From: Cytospora piceicola
Taxonomy: Eukaryota > Ascomycota > Sordariomycetes > Diaporthales > Cytosporaceae
Direction of reading: 5' to 3'
Assembly: GCA_023375675.1 (NCBI GenBank)
Contig: JALQBC010000003.1
Location: 1,240,001 to 1,304,000, forward strand
DNA length: 64,000 bases
The notes below the pieces were generated by a model. That model did not search any database and was not told the origin of the DNA. It saw only the letters and a list, made by a program, of their open reading frames with translations. Each line of letters begins with the position of its first letter. Position 1 is the first letter of the stretch. Below are positions 25,601-38,100 of this stretch, piece after piece. The translations under genes and the position numbers were made by a program.

Positions 25601-28600
25601 GTTTGCGTTCCATGGGAGTCCCCGTTCATCATGGATGTATGTGGGCTACTGATGCAACCAGCGCGCTGAGCGCTCGTGCCTGTCCTCATTCCTGAGATCT
25701 GGGGTGTGCTAAAATGAAGAAACAACCACATACATGCCAGATCCAGTTCGTTCGTCTGGGAATGAGATCGAACGATATTTCCCCTTCCGGAGGGGCCTCA
25801 TAGATCGAACCCTCATTCCCCATCGTATCGCAACACATACAATCTTCCTGGTGTTTGGTACCTAGGTAGGGAGCCACACAGTGTCAACACAGGAGGAAGA
25901 CTTCCCAACCCTCCAGCCTCTTTGACTTTCCATGCCTCCCCAAGCCATGTACGTCACGACTTAGACTGAGACCATGTCTCATTGGTTATCCCTACCGCGG
26001 ACGACTATCACCGCTGGAGCAGTTCATACCTTTGCCCCCTCCCCCTTCATTTCAAGGTAAAAGGAAGAAATTGCGAGGGGGACATCAGACCATCCATGCG
26101 GCATGTAGCGTTGCAAGCAGGCGAGGTAGGATTGCAAACAATCTCGATCCACGACAGGCTGGTGCCCTCTTTGGAGCTCCGTGCCGCGTGCCCATTCGGC
26201 CGCCAACCTCGCGTATCCGGCATATGCCGTTGTCATTCATAGGTGAATACCATGGTATTCCCTCCAACGACCCAATTCCGAGGCCAAGTGCGCAATGATT
26301 ACGAGAAGAGCACAAGCGGGAAAAGAAGCTGTGGGACTTTTAATAAGGTTTTTGCCAAATCTTAGACCGACAGGGCGCCACCCCTTGGACTAGTCGATTC
26401 TAGGTCGTCGATCGTCGGCCAAACTACGGTTCACATATGCTGCAGCTGGGTGTGCCCTTTTTTCCCCTGTGTGATTTGTGTTGAATGTACGTGTTTGTGT
26501 CAGAGTACCCACGCTCACGAGTCTTCTCAACAGACCATCCTCGGTTCCTCATGACCATTACTGGGTATTACGTACATACTCTGTGGAGAGAGCAGGTTGA
26601 GCCGATGAGGCGTCACCGAGCCTGGCCCCGTGCGGACTACATATCCAGACAGAGTTGTTTGGTGTAAGGATGTTCGGGTCTTCCGAAGCTGTCTCGTCTG
26701 GATTGAGTTTTGGATCTCCGGGCCATCACGTCGCTCCCGTCAACCTAGATGTTAGTAGAGACTAGGGGCAGATGGCCTAATTACGGCAGGGCTGAAGGTG
26801 TCACTGCTAACAGACACCGTCTCCAGGGGAACGGCGACCGGCCGCCTTGGCCGAACCCACAAAGGATTTTGGCATCGAGGACGGCTTGTCCACTGCCGAG
26901 TCTACGGGCAAGTGCCCGCGACCCACCAAACACGGCTTCTTCCAGAGTCCCTTCCATGTTTGGCGGAGGGGGAGGTATGGGGGGCTGGGGAACTCGCGTC
27001 CAATTAGATTAAAAACGCCCTGGCCTCCTTCCCAACAACCACCTCACGTGGGGCAGTCACTGAGCGCCTCTGACAGGACGGTCGGGTAGTCGGATCAGAG
27101 AGCATCCAACGGTGTGTGAGAGTTTGTGGCGGTTGGTGTTTGATACGTGGCCATCACAGGGCATTGCACATTGCAGATGGGAAATATCACATCACGTATG
27201 CACCTGGCAGGGAGGTGACATCTGGCTTGTTCCGCGTATTCGTGCGTTCGTGCACAAACCCCAGTCGAGAAAGCAGTGCGGCAGGCCAGAGCCAAGTCTA
27301 GGCCCCTTCCCCTTCCTCCCACCATCCTGAGATCAGATCGCCCTAAACAACCTTGACGCTGTGGTCATGGCTTTCTAGCGCAGTTGGATGATGCGTCGCC
27401 GGGGCTGTTGGTGCTGGTGGATGTGCCCCCCCTCCCCTCGTGAGCTGTCAGAGCCCTGGAAGTTACGAAGTACTCAACCACTCGCTGACTGGTCGCTCAG
27501 TCCTTGGATATCGAATCATGGGAATACGGGAATACGGGACTAGTCCGACAGTCTGTGCCCTCGAAGCCCTCATGAGATGTGCAGTACGTGCGTTTTATGC
27601 TTTTCTTCCCAGGTCCGAGGCTTCTGTGCGTGACAGAGTTGATGTACTCGATACATGTTTCCCTCACTAGCTTGTTGCTCGGGCTCTCGACGGAATCGAG
27701 TGCTATGCCCTACAGCCAGCTATTTTCACGGGGTGACGCATATTGATCCTCTGGCTCCTGGCCAGCTGTTCTTCTCAGTGATGGACGGGGCCCAGTGGGC
27801 TCGAGAGACGTGAAGTCAGGTGCAGAAGTACTTTCCGGCTACTGGAGTGGGATGTCTTCGTCCCAAGGGTCATCGACACTACTGTCGTGTCGAGGGATGG
27901 ACAGCCCCTTTGGATCTAAACAGATCTCTGGGGTAGTGTGGAGTCAAGAAAGTAAAGGATGGTAGTCACTCGGTCTTCAACACCACTTTGGGAACAGCCA
28001 ACGCGTCTTCTTGGCTAGGCTGTGGATGTACCTGGCACACCTCACCCTTACAACAGCTACATGCATAAGTACCCAGGTGTGTAAGGTAGGTAGGTAGCAG
28101 GACAGCACGGGTAAAGCCAAAGCACCTCCTCCATACCCTGTCTTAGAGTTCCGTCTGAACAGGGCCTCAACAGGCTAAACGAGAGCGTCAGCGCCACCGG
28201 CTCTGCGAGCGCTGGTCGGCGACCTTCTTAGTATATACCCCAGTGCCTCTTCTCACCGCCTGGAGCAAGAGTAAGTGTGAGTGCAGGCTGACGATATCAC
28301 TGGGCAGGGCCGCAATGGAACAAAGCACACTGGCAGACTGGGCGACGTCCTCCGATGGAGCAGCCGTCACGTAAGGGTCGACCTGCCCGTGAGCGTACCT
28401 GGCTACGTTGCGTCCGGCGGTATGACGCCCCAGGCCGGTGCCAATGGGTCCATACTACCTCGGAGAGTGGGAGGGAGGCTGCCACCCGCGCCGTCTCTGT
28501 TGCCGGTTTTTGCTACCAGTGTCTGCTCGCCGCAACGACGAGGGGGGGGGGGGAAGCGCCGGCGTCGAGTTCTACTTTCCAACCGTCCGGGACGAATCAC

Positions 28601-29169
28601 TGGATGATAGTCGACTTGGCTGCGTGGCAGACGGGGGCGGTAGGAAGGAGGAAGTCGTTTGCAGGACTACAGTGTAGCCTGATGAGCTCTGGCCCATAGG
28701 CAAGAACAAGAAAAGGTTGCCGATGGCTTCACTATTTAACCAACCTACGAGGTCAGACCCCCCCCCCCCTGCATGGGCCAGTGCCAATGCTTGCCCAAGA
28801 ATGAAGACACCGATCCGGGTTCTGTACATTTCGGCAATCAGCCGGAGGATGGACCGCAAATCACTGACTCCCGAGGTCGGTCTGGGTTTGCTGAGACTGC
28901 CGGAGGAAGCCTAATTGAGAAGAGAGTGCATACAAAACTCACAGATGCTGGATGATAGTCGCTCGATATACCCTGATACAGTGGACCTTGCAGCGCGTGG
29001 CGACGGCCGGGAAACTGTCACCTTCAACAAGCAAACCCGCCTGATACCATCACGAGCTACCGGGCCGTCACGGTGAGGCCGGTCACCTTATCACCCGTTC
29101 CCATGGAGATGGGTGTCACGTCATGGGCTGTTTGCGGTGTTAGCTGTTCTCGGAGCATACCGAAGCATT

Positions 29170-29830
29170 AAAATATCCATGTATGGCAACCTAGATCTTT
29201 ACTAAGGGTTTCTCTGTCTTTGGTCGTTCCGGATTGTTTACTTTGTTTCACACTTCTGTGCGCCGTGCTCGGTGACTTTAGTATAATCATGCTGAGGCAC
29301 GGCGTCGCCATAAGCTTGACTCCATATTAATCCTTAGCTCTTTGAAATAAACGGCTAAGCTCCATAGTAAACCTCGAGGTTTTAAACCTACCGTACGACA
29401 ATGTATATATAGAGAGCGCCGCGGAGATAGCTAAAGTTATTAGAGAAGTTTGATTATAAAAAACAGAGCACGCGTAGTACTATAAACGTATAGACAGATA
29501 AGCAAGGTTGAATACGTTAAACTTGTTTTAAGTTATTATTTAAGTTTTATATATAGGCTTACATAGTTATAACAAATGTAAGTATTTTGTAAATAATAGC
29601 GTACATATCATTCTTGGTAGTATAAATAACATGTATCTTCTTTTATGCGTTGTTTTACTTTGGTTGGTACTATACCACTCTTTGTAATAGTAATATAGCT
29701 GCGATGATATATTTTTTACCAAGCGTATTAATCAGTTTGCCACCAACGTACGCATTACTAAAACATACTCGGTTTGATACGGCTTATTGGAAAGAAAAAA
29801 AACCCACCATAATCCCCACCCATTTAAACT
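29170..29830. repeat. AT-rich island, probable decayed repeat
   Basis: Composition changes sharply for about 660 bases: TATATATA, TTTAAG and TATAAA words dominate, while flanks are about half GC. No long frame is present. This pattern is typical of a RIP-mutated transposon remnant in ascomycetes, but no terminal repeat or transposase residue can be seen, so the origin is inferred. It lies inside the gene desert. Confidence 0.55.
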
Positions 29831-31895
29831 TCGACTAGGCCAGGCAGGAGATGGCTTCAGAGCGCAGGAGCGTAAAACGTAATGCCCATTCGACCTCCTC
29901 CTATTTGACGATGGTTTTGGCTATGGAGTATGGGCTTGACCTTACTGTATACAGTTAAAAGATCGCCCTGGGGGCAATTTGGATCTCACCTGACACCTTG
30001 GCAATATCCGCAGCCCACTTGGGTGTGGTGAAGCTCTGTCGAGGTGATCGAGATCAATTGATTCACCCGAGCTGCCGAGCAAATCATTGATGGGCTTCGT
30101 GGATACCTCCTCTTCCACAAATGGTTTTCGAGGGATTCTGCGCACAAATAGGCATGGATTCTCCTCGACGATCCCATCTGGGCCCGGGAAAGATCCCAAT
30201 AGTACTGTACTGTGTGTGGTACAACACCCCCATATGAGGCTGCGACCTGCAATCCCGCCAATAAGTGCGCACACAGCGTGCGTAACCCAACCGGTGCTCT
30301 GCGATTGATTTTCAATAGTACGGTCCAGACCTGGCATTGCAGTAAACTTACATTACGGTACATACTATGCCGGTCGTGATGGCGAACAGGCGTTTGGGGG
30401 GGGGGGGAGGGAAGAGGGAGGGGGGAAGGAATCAGGAGATCGCCCCTGTGGACCATCCTGTTGGAAATTAATCAGAAAATGATTGAGTCCCGGACACGCT
30501 CCGTTGATGCCTCTACTGTTCTGCAGGGAGCTTTGGGGGAGCACTGCCTTGTCGGTCCTCGTGGAATCCCTTCCCCATATTGATATTGTAACCTGTATTG
30601 TTGCGCTCTTGGCAAATCGGAAGAAGAAACCAAACCCAAGGTAGCCCCAAGAAACTCACAAACCTTGAACAATCGGCCTGGGTCCTCTCGAGTATTGCAC
30701 AGTCACAGTCTATGTCCATGACTGTCCCAGTTGTGGTGGTGTTACGCTGTCAAGGTCCAAGTGAACCAGTCCCACCCTCCTTCCCCTGGCCCCCTGCGAC
30801 TTCTCCAGCGATCAGACGTGCTCGAGCTGTAGCTATTTGTCATGGCCCAAGTATGGCGAGTCAAGAATCCCCTGGGCTCAGTCGAATGCCCGTACGGCAC
30901 CTGGAGACCCAAGCAGTGGAGAGCTGGTATCCATACATATGTATACATCGTATCTACGAAGGCGTTGCGCAGTCAATGCTGGTAACACTCACAACGTCCG
31001 GTCGCAGAAACAAGACACTCTCAATGTAAGTACCCTCCAGAGTGAGGGAGGGCATTGCAGCATCTACTGGGGGATAAATCACTTCCCAGCCAATTGGACT
31101 TGATCCGGATATTTAACTACATATGATAACGACAGAAGCTACTCCATCTCGGGAACAATCAGAGATAGAAAACCCCAGCAAACCTTTCCAGACTGCTTCT
31201 CATGTTTCCGAGTACTTCATAGTATTGTTTGTCAATCCTAGAACAATGCCACGATTAAAGACCAACGGACCGGGAACCCCGTCCTATCGACGCACTGGAA
31301 GCTCGTTACCGTGATAATGCATCGAACATACTACAAATCAGCGAACACTACCACGAACCAGCGAAGACAACCACGAGATGTATACCTCAACAACTACATT
31401 CATCACGCAGGGGGGTGGCGGCAGGGCGCAGACCAAGTCACACAGGGCACACATGGATGGCTTGATAGGCCTCGTCCGTTGACGACGACTGGCTAAGCCT
31501 TCCAAACATTGCAGATACAGGGAGTCCCGTTCAGGGGGGGCATCCAGCTGTTATTGGATGCTATGGATGCGAGCCGAGAAGGGGAGAATAATGTCAAGAG
31601 TATCACCAGATGCAGGAGTGTTGGAACCCGCCGAGGGACAACAGCTCTGGAGTGGTTGGAATACGGAACCGTGCATAGTTCTCGGTTCAAGATTCCTCCC
31701 CAAGCGGCGCTACCACACAAAGCATTGAAGGATTTGACAGATGATCCGACTGCCCATTGCCATTGCTTTCCCAGGGGCTCGAGGACGACCAACCTCCGGG
31801 TTTGTTCATATCTGCAACCCTTGTCCTCAAGTGTGCTTGCCTTCCGGCAGTGCTCCCGGAACCAGTCAACCCGAAGAAGCATAGATACTACAACA
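29831..31895. other. Gene-free spacer downstream of THI20-type gene
   Basis: This 2-kb stretch has only short, compositionally biased frames and a G-rich tract near 30398-30425. The THI20-type 3' UTR should be at its right end. Confidence 0.55.
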
Positions 31896-34120
31896 TCAGC
31901 TGGATGGGAACATCTCCCAGAAGCCGATCTCCATCTATTACCACTATCAGCAACCAAGTCACCACCTTGGAACTTTGCACGGTACGCTGCAATGCCGTGA
32001 CAATGCAAGAACCCGGAGCCCTCAGCAAACTGGAAGCCGCCTAGGAGCTTCGAAGGCAGCTTATGGATTGGGAGTGGAGGGGGGAGGGGTCGTTTTCTCA
32101 CCTTTGTGGCGTGTATGAATACCTTGACCAGCTCTTCGATGCGAGATGGTGACTGGAGCACTGCGTGTCTCTCAAGGAGTTCTACGCCAGAGGGTACGGT
32201 TAGACCATGCCATATCATCTTCATGGACAGAGGAGAAGACGAAGTGTGGGACGCGTGTACTTACCTGACCCTGTCCTCACAGCCTGCATATAATCATCCG
32301 CGACGTAATTCTCGATCCAGTCCCAGTAGAGGTTCCCCTTCCTCACCGTGGCCGGGTCGCCATGGAGCATCTTTGCCACAGCGGCGTAGCCTAGCAGACA
32401 CGGGGCCAGGGCGAGCTGGAGTGCAAGCCAGTCCTCGGATTGTCCAACATCCAAGACATACCTGCGTGGAGTCAAAGTCAGTCAGTCAGTCCGCCAGCCA
32501 GCATCCTTGGCATTGAGATATCGACCGATAATACCTGGTGTACGCCGTGCAGGCCTGCATCTCTTCGGTCTTCTCCATCTGTTCTCTAGATATGCCGAAG
32601 CTCTCGCAGTATGTCAGATGCAGACTTGTCTCCCTGTCTATGTGCGCTACAATCGCAGCGGCCTGGTTGATCTGGTCAGTAAACGAACAAATCATCGAGA
32701 TTACGAGGTAGGATCGACGAACAGATGAGATGTCTTGCATGTTCTTCGATTTGTAACCGGCGAGAGCGTTCGCTCGGGCAAAGTGTATCTGGAAATCAAT
32801 TAGCGACTTGATGATAGCAATCCTGCTCTGCCCCGATGTGGGAGATACTTACCAGGTACAAGTAGTCCTGGACGAGATAGCCCTTGAATGATTCCGGTGG
32901 CAGTGTTCCGTTGCCCATTGCCATGACGAAGGGGTGGTTGACGAACTCGTTCCAGACCGGGGCCACATCTGGCCTCTCTAGTGCCCATTCCACGAAGCGC
33001 CCACTGGCAGTCCGTCAGTGAGGTAAGGTCCCTGTTCCGGAGGAACTTACTTACGGGGTAAAAGGTAAAGTGTAAGTTGAATGAAAGTGGTTGAGCGGTC
33101 CATTTCCCTTGCCAAAATCAGGCGCAGTTCGAATCCCACCTTCAATGTATCTGCAAGCAGCCTTCACCGCCCGCGGGACTTCCATCCCTTTCGCGAGGTT
33201 GGACGCTATCGCAGCTGGAATAGGTAGTATCAGTGTCTCCAGCATCAGAAGATCGGAAGTCAGGTTAATCATAACTCACAAGCCAAGGAACATCCCGTCC
33301 CATGCGTGTTCCTCGAGGCCTGGTACTCCGTCTCCATCCTCACGGCCCCTCCCTTGCCATACAGCACGTCCACGACGATCTGCCTCTCATCATCCGTCCT
33401 CGCGATAGAATGGTCCCTCCTGAAGGGGCAATGGCCGCCCTTGACCAAAACCCACTCCGACCCGAGCGAGTGCAGGCTGCGCGCCATGGCCTCGAGATCA
33501 GCGACACTCTCCAAGGGGGCCTCTTCAACGCCAGCGTCAGACAGGAGCAGCCTCGCCTCGGGGATGTTTGGCGTGATGACAGTAGCCTGCGGGAGGAAAT
33601 GCTCTCTGAGCTCCCGGAGGGCCTCGGAGGGCAGGAGTTCGGCGCCCGTGGTGGCGATCATGACCGGGTCTATCACCAGCTTGCCAACCTTCCGCTCCTC
33701 CAGCGCCTTGGCGACGACCTTGATAGTTTCTGTAGAGGCGAGCATGCCTTTGTCGACAGGGAGGCCGGGAGAATCAGCGATGGGGACCCATCAACGATAG
33801 AGAGGTATTGGAGTGACAGACCAGTCTTGACGACATCGACACCGATGTCGTCGAAGCAAGCATCGATCTGCTTCTTCAGAAACTCTGGCGGCACTTGATG
33901 GATAGCGTAGACGCCCTGGGTGTTCTGAGCCGTCAAGGCAGTTGTGGCTGTCATGGCATAGCAGCCATGGGCGGCAATGACCTTCTGGTCCGCCTCGAGA
34001 CCCCTGTATAGGAGGAAAATATGTGAGCCATCGTTACAGAACAGAGACCGGTATTGGATCAACTCACGCTCCACCGGAGCTGTCGGACCCGGCGATCACC
34101 AGGACTCTTCCGTTGACCAT
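31896..34120 (-). CDS. THI20: HMP/HMP-P kinase with C-terminal TENA (thiaminase II-like) domain
   Basis: Nine exons (minus): 34120-34068, 34003-33822, 33747-33280, 33214-33055, 33003-32853, 32788-32535, 32461-32265, 32181-32102, 31934-31896; 527 residues, near yeast Thi20 (551). The N-terminal half is a ribokinase-fold HMP/HMP-P kinase that phosphorylates the pyrimidine precursor of thiamine twice: VLVIAGSDSSGGAGLEADQK at the start, TALTAQNTQGV, GVDVVKTGMLAS, DPVMIATTGA, VLVKGGH and the anion-hole loop HGTGCSLA. From about residue 288, the TENA domain (PGRFVEWALERPDVAPVW, VQDYLYL, YVLDVGQSEDWLALQ, YWDWIENYVADDYM, PSRIEELVKVFIHATK, MEIGFWEMF) probably salvages degraded pyrimidine. All phases close. 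The donor GTCTGT of intron 2 is weak. The protein stops three residues after FWEMFP, slightly short. I saw no TPP riboswitch. Confidence 0.93.
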
Positions 34121-35152
34121 CTTCGCTGTATCAGTTTATAAAATGCAAACTGATGAGTGAAAATTGATGAAGGTACGAGTAAGAGCGGCATCAGGAAATC
34201 ACGAGATATTTTGCCCAGACATGGTGGAGACGGGGGGTGGCTGTAGAGCTGTTACGGCACGCAGTTCGCCAAGGTTGGGCAATGTCATCTCATTACATAA
34301 TCGTCCCATGGTGATCTGTCGACATCAGGGGGCATACACAGTAATTCCATGCTTTAGTGACGATACAATTGATTTTGAGCTGTAATTGTTCGCATGTCCT
34401 GTATAACTCAAAACTTCTGAATTAACTTTCCTAGGCAACCTTCTAACTCCCCTAAGAATACTAACAGATTTCCACGCATACACTTATAATTCTTTTTACG
34501 AAGGACCGACAGTTATTATCGTAAGAGGGCCGGCTAGGGTAAAGAGGCGACCGAGTTCCCAAAGCACCAACCCGGGATATTCACGGTCTTCTAGCGACCG
34601 GAGCGTCACTTCGAAGATGCTGATATCAATTGATGGTAGTTGCGAAGATAGTGCGTGCGTGTATGCCCTACTACATTGGACTGCAAGTCAGAAGATTGCC
34701 TGGGGGTCCCCATCAAAACTGCCTTTGCGCAACTAGGGCACATGCATATTCAACGCAACGCTCTATAACAAATTGAACGAACATGACGGACAAGCTTCTC
34801 GGGTCCATGCGGGATTGTCCTCCCGATTTGCACGTTTTCAAGGGAAGAACCCATACATACGATAGTGAGTAATGGTACAGTGGGTATTCAAAAAACGCCT
34901 GCTGCCGTTTCCCCGTGTCCAGGCTGCCAATCACCCAGCCTTATGATATGCTCCAGATGCAGAATCGTGAACTTCGTCTCCAAGTATAGTACAAAACTTG
35001 ACATAAATTGCTGCCTCCTCCTTGGCCACTCCTCCCCTGAGAGGCCTAGATGGGCGCCCTCGTTCATATCCCCCCAACCCCCATATCGTTAGGCGCGCCG
35101 TCCGCATCATCGCAACAGCGTCTCTGGTTCCTCACGAGTCGGAACAGCCGCC
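34121..35152. other. Spacer between THI20-type gene and TSC11
   Basis: One kilobase between two minus-strand genes holds the THI20-type promoter and the TSC11 3' UTR. It also contains the diverged copy of the MITE interior at 34515-34625, within a moderately AT-rich segment (34376-34515). Confidence 0.6.
34515..34625 (+). repeat. Diverged second copy of the MITE interior
   Basis: GGGCCGGCTAGGGTAAAG, GAGTTCCCAAAGCACC, AACCCGGGATATTC and AGCGACCGGAGCGTCAC align in order with 10024-10175. Most substitutions relative to that copy are C to T or G to A (GGCTGGGG/GGCTAGGG, GTGAAG/GTAAAG, CCCAGAG/CCCAAAG, TCCTCCA/TCTTCTA), as RIP would give. The 40-bp terminal repeats are not recognisable here. Confidence 0.72.
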
Positions 35153-38100
35153 TCACGTAGTCCCCCGTCTCGCCCTGGGCTCCAGCTCTATGGTGTCACT
35201 GTTGCTCCTCCGCGTTTCCGTGCGTTGCTCGTCGCCAGAGCTCATCTCACCCATGTCATGGTATCTACCAAACCCTTTTGCAAACGGGTCAATGCCTGAT
35301 ACGTCGGTCGGGTCTGCAGTAGCTCGCATGGAGGGACGTTCAGTAGGGTCGTCATCCTCACTATTGCCATCCTCTCCAAACACAACATGCCGCAACACGC
35401 TCCGCTCAAATAGTTCTAGCATACGGCGGGCACCCAATCTGTAATGGTGCGCCTCCATGAGCGCCAGCACGCGGCGGAACATCTGCGGGTCTTTGAACCC
35501 GGGTGGCCGCTTCTGCTCTTTCATCTGGACAAGATCGTTGCGCGCTTTGGAGAAGTGGACACTGTTGCTCAGGTCGATGAAAAGCTCGAGAATCTTGTGG
35601 TTGAGAGGGTCGGGATCTAGCTCCACCGGGCCGTCGTTATCAAACTTGCCAGTGTTGATAGATTCGTACTGAGATGACGGCGGTCCCATGGCTTCCATCA
35701 ACGAGTCTGATCGTGGCCGAGAGGGCATCACCGGTGCCTTCGCAATTCTCTCCATTCTTTGAGTTTCGGGCAAGACGATGGAGCCGGCTGTCTCGTGCTG
35801 CCAGGGTCGCAGGGATAAGAACTTCAGGAGATTGTTTGGAACACAAAACCCGGTGGAGTTTCCGAGCGAGTTCGTGTTTGCGTCCCACCCAAGCTCGGAC
35901 AGCATCTCGAGCCCATGGACAGACCTAGAGATCAGGCCAATGACAAAGAAAGCAGTTCCCCTCATGCTCATGACTTGGTGTTGCTCTGCAATGTTCACAA
36001 TATGCCGGACCACGTCGTAGCTCTCGAGGAACGGCGCACCGCGCTCCATGGATCCCACATTGCCGACAGCCCACATGCAACCCTTGACCTTGATCATGAT
36101 CTCGGGGTCGTCGGCTTCCAGCCCATATTCTCGGATAGTGTTCGCAAATTCGACGAAGTGACCTTTGTCTTTTAGCAATCTGCAACCCTCCTCAGTGCGG
36201 GTGAGTTCCCGGTAGAAATGTGGCGGCACATGGGGATCTGCCTCCAAGTCTGGCTCGTCTCCAAGCATGCTCAGGCGGTTTGTTGGCTCTTCTTGGCCAT
36301 CACCGAACGCACGGGCGAGGCTAGCCTCGACAGTGTTGACATATGTGTCGTTGCGACCGAGGAACCAGTCGTCCATTTCGTTGCTGATGTAGTCCAAGCC
36401 ATCCAGGTAATGGTAGCCGATTGAAGTGGAAAGAAAGCGGAGCAAGAGAGGTGCGCCAATCTCGCCGAGGTGGTCCAGACCTGGCTTACAGGCTACGATC
36501 ATTTCGAGGTAATTCCTGGTGTTACAGGCCTTCTCAAGCGTCTTGATCGCAGTGGCGCTGACTTCGACTTCTGGGTCATAAAGCTGCTCGACAAGAGCCT
36601 TTATCGCCCACTTCATATCCGTGCCTAGGTTGACCTTCGCGTCAATCGCATACTTCCCAAGGACATTGGTAGCAAAGATTCGAATCTCCTTGGTGCTGCT
36701 GGTCATGGCTTTTCGAAGTAAAACCTGGGGGTGATGTTGAATGCTGTAATCAAAGCTCGACAGCATCAGCTTGATCAGATCAGACCTCTGCTTGTTCTCG
36801 AGGATAGAGAACATCATGTTGAACATTCTCCATCGGTTCATCATTTCCAGGCCTCTGATATCTGCGGTCAGGACACCAAGCATGGCGAAATAGCCTCCGC
36901 TGACTGTATCGACAAGTCGGTCCTTGGAAAAAAGAGGAACTCGTGCAGTTAAGCCGCTTTTCTGCGAGAGAATCAGTTTTTGGTGTTGCAAATCGCCATT
37001 GCAAGTTACTTACCGGATCACACTGAGCTAGGCACTCAGCGATCTGCCTCAGGACTTTATTGTCGACCAGATAGGCTCGTCCTTGTGGGGTCTGTAGCAG
37101 GGTGTGTATAAGTGCGCAGCCAGCCCTGATGTATTTCTGTGTGGTCCTAGTGTTCTTCGTGTCCGAGAAACGATACTTGAACGGTCGGTAGAAGCCTATG
37201 ACCCTCTTCATCCATTTCGACGCTTTGATGGCCTCCTCGACCCTCTTGTTACTCGTCAATGGCCCTTCTATGAGCTTGAGTATGACATCCCAGTTCCACT
37301 TAAGAAAGTTACTGCTGCTCAGCACATAAGAGTCGACCAACAACTGCCGGAAGGTACCTTCATCGACGTTCACCGCAGGGGTGGATCTAGGTTGATCTTC
37401 TTCCAAGCTAGGGCTAATGACCGGATTGGAAGGCAGACCTGCAGCAGTAAATACTGATGGCGACGATCGGTAGAGAGTCCGACTGACGCTGCTGATTTGA
37501 TAGACCAAGCTGGTGGCAACAAAGTGCGATTTCTCATCAAAGCGTATTGCTGCCGAGAAAAGATCCGGCAGAAATTGCAACTCGGTGGTCCACGGAGGAG
37601 GTAAGAGACGACTGGAAAGTCTAAGAACCTCACCCAAAAGCAGTGTTGACTTCCGCTTCAGGGTCTCATCCTCGGCGTCTCGTGCGAGGTTGAGAACAGT
37701 TGGAACGAGATCCGACCGTATGAGAATTGCCAGAAGCAGCGCAGTATAATGTTCCACAAAATTCTGCTCTCCGCCATCATCCTCGACATATGTCTGTGTG
37801 CCTTTCGGGGCTGTTGATTTCATCGTGGTCACCCTTCCATATGTCGTCAGCCTTCTACCCGCCAAGAATGGCGTGGCCCAGGCCGGAGATTTGATCCGTA
37901 GCAGCGAGTAAAGAAGATCTATAACAGTGTCCCTCGCAACCTGATTTGGCAACATCAAACTGGATATCAGCGATTTGATGGCCCGAAAATTGTACATTGA
38001 CAGGTACATGAGACCTGACCATGTCTTCAGTGCTGAGGAAATGGCTTTGGAATTCTGTTTCAAAATGCTGTCGTTGGTCAGAAACACATCAGTGAAAACG

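Larger units (their letters stand above)
14691..29169. other. Gene-poor region (CON7 upstream region and desert)
   Basis: The first 1-2 kb should hold the CON7-like promoter and 5' UTR. Beyond that, about 12 kb on both strands gives only short frames (under about 155 codons) without recognisable motifs, and I could not assemble a multi-exon gene. Base composition is near that of other spacers, so this is not a classical AT-rich RIP block. Short TACCTAGGTA palindromes occur near 19250, 19607, 19888, 20118 and 25856. A real lncRNA or lineage-specific gene cannot be excluded. Confidence 0.55.

Noticed and set aside
31493..32224. 243-codon minus frame as an independent gene
   Set aside because: Its recognisable part (ELLERHAVLQSPSRIEELV) is exon 8 of the THI20-type gene; the rest is intron and 3' flank read through.
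33115..33145. GTTCGAATCCCACC resembling a tRNA T-arm
   Set aside because: It lies inside exon 4 of the THI20-type gene and is explained by coding sequence; no cloverleaf around it.
34121..34700. TPP riboswitch in the leader of the THI20-type gene
   Set aside because: I looked for the CTGAGA and GAACCTGATC-type core motifs on the minus strand and did not find them in the expected arrangement.
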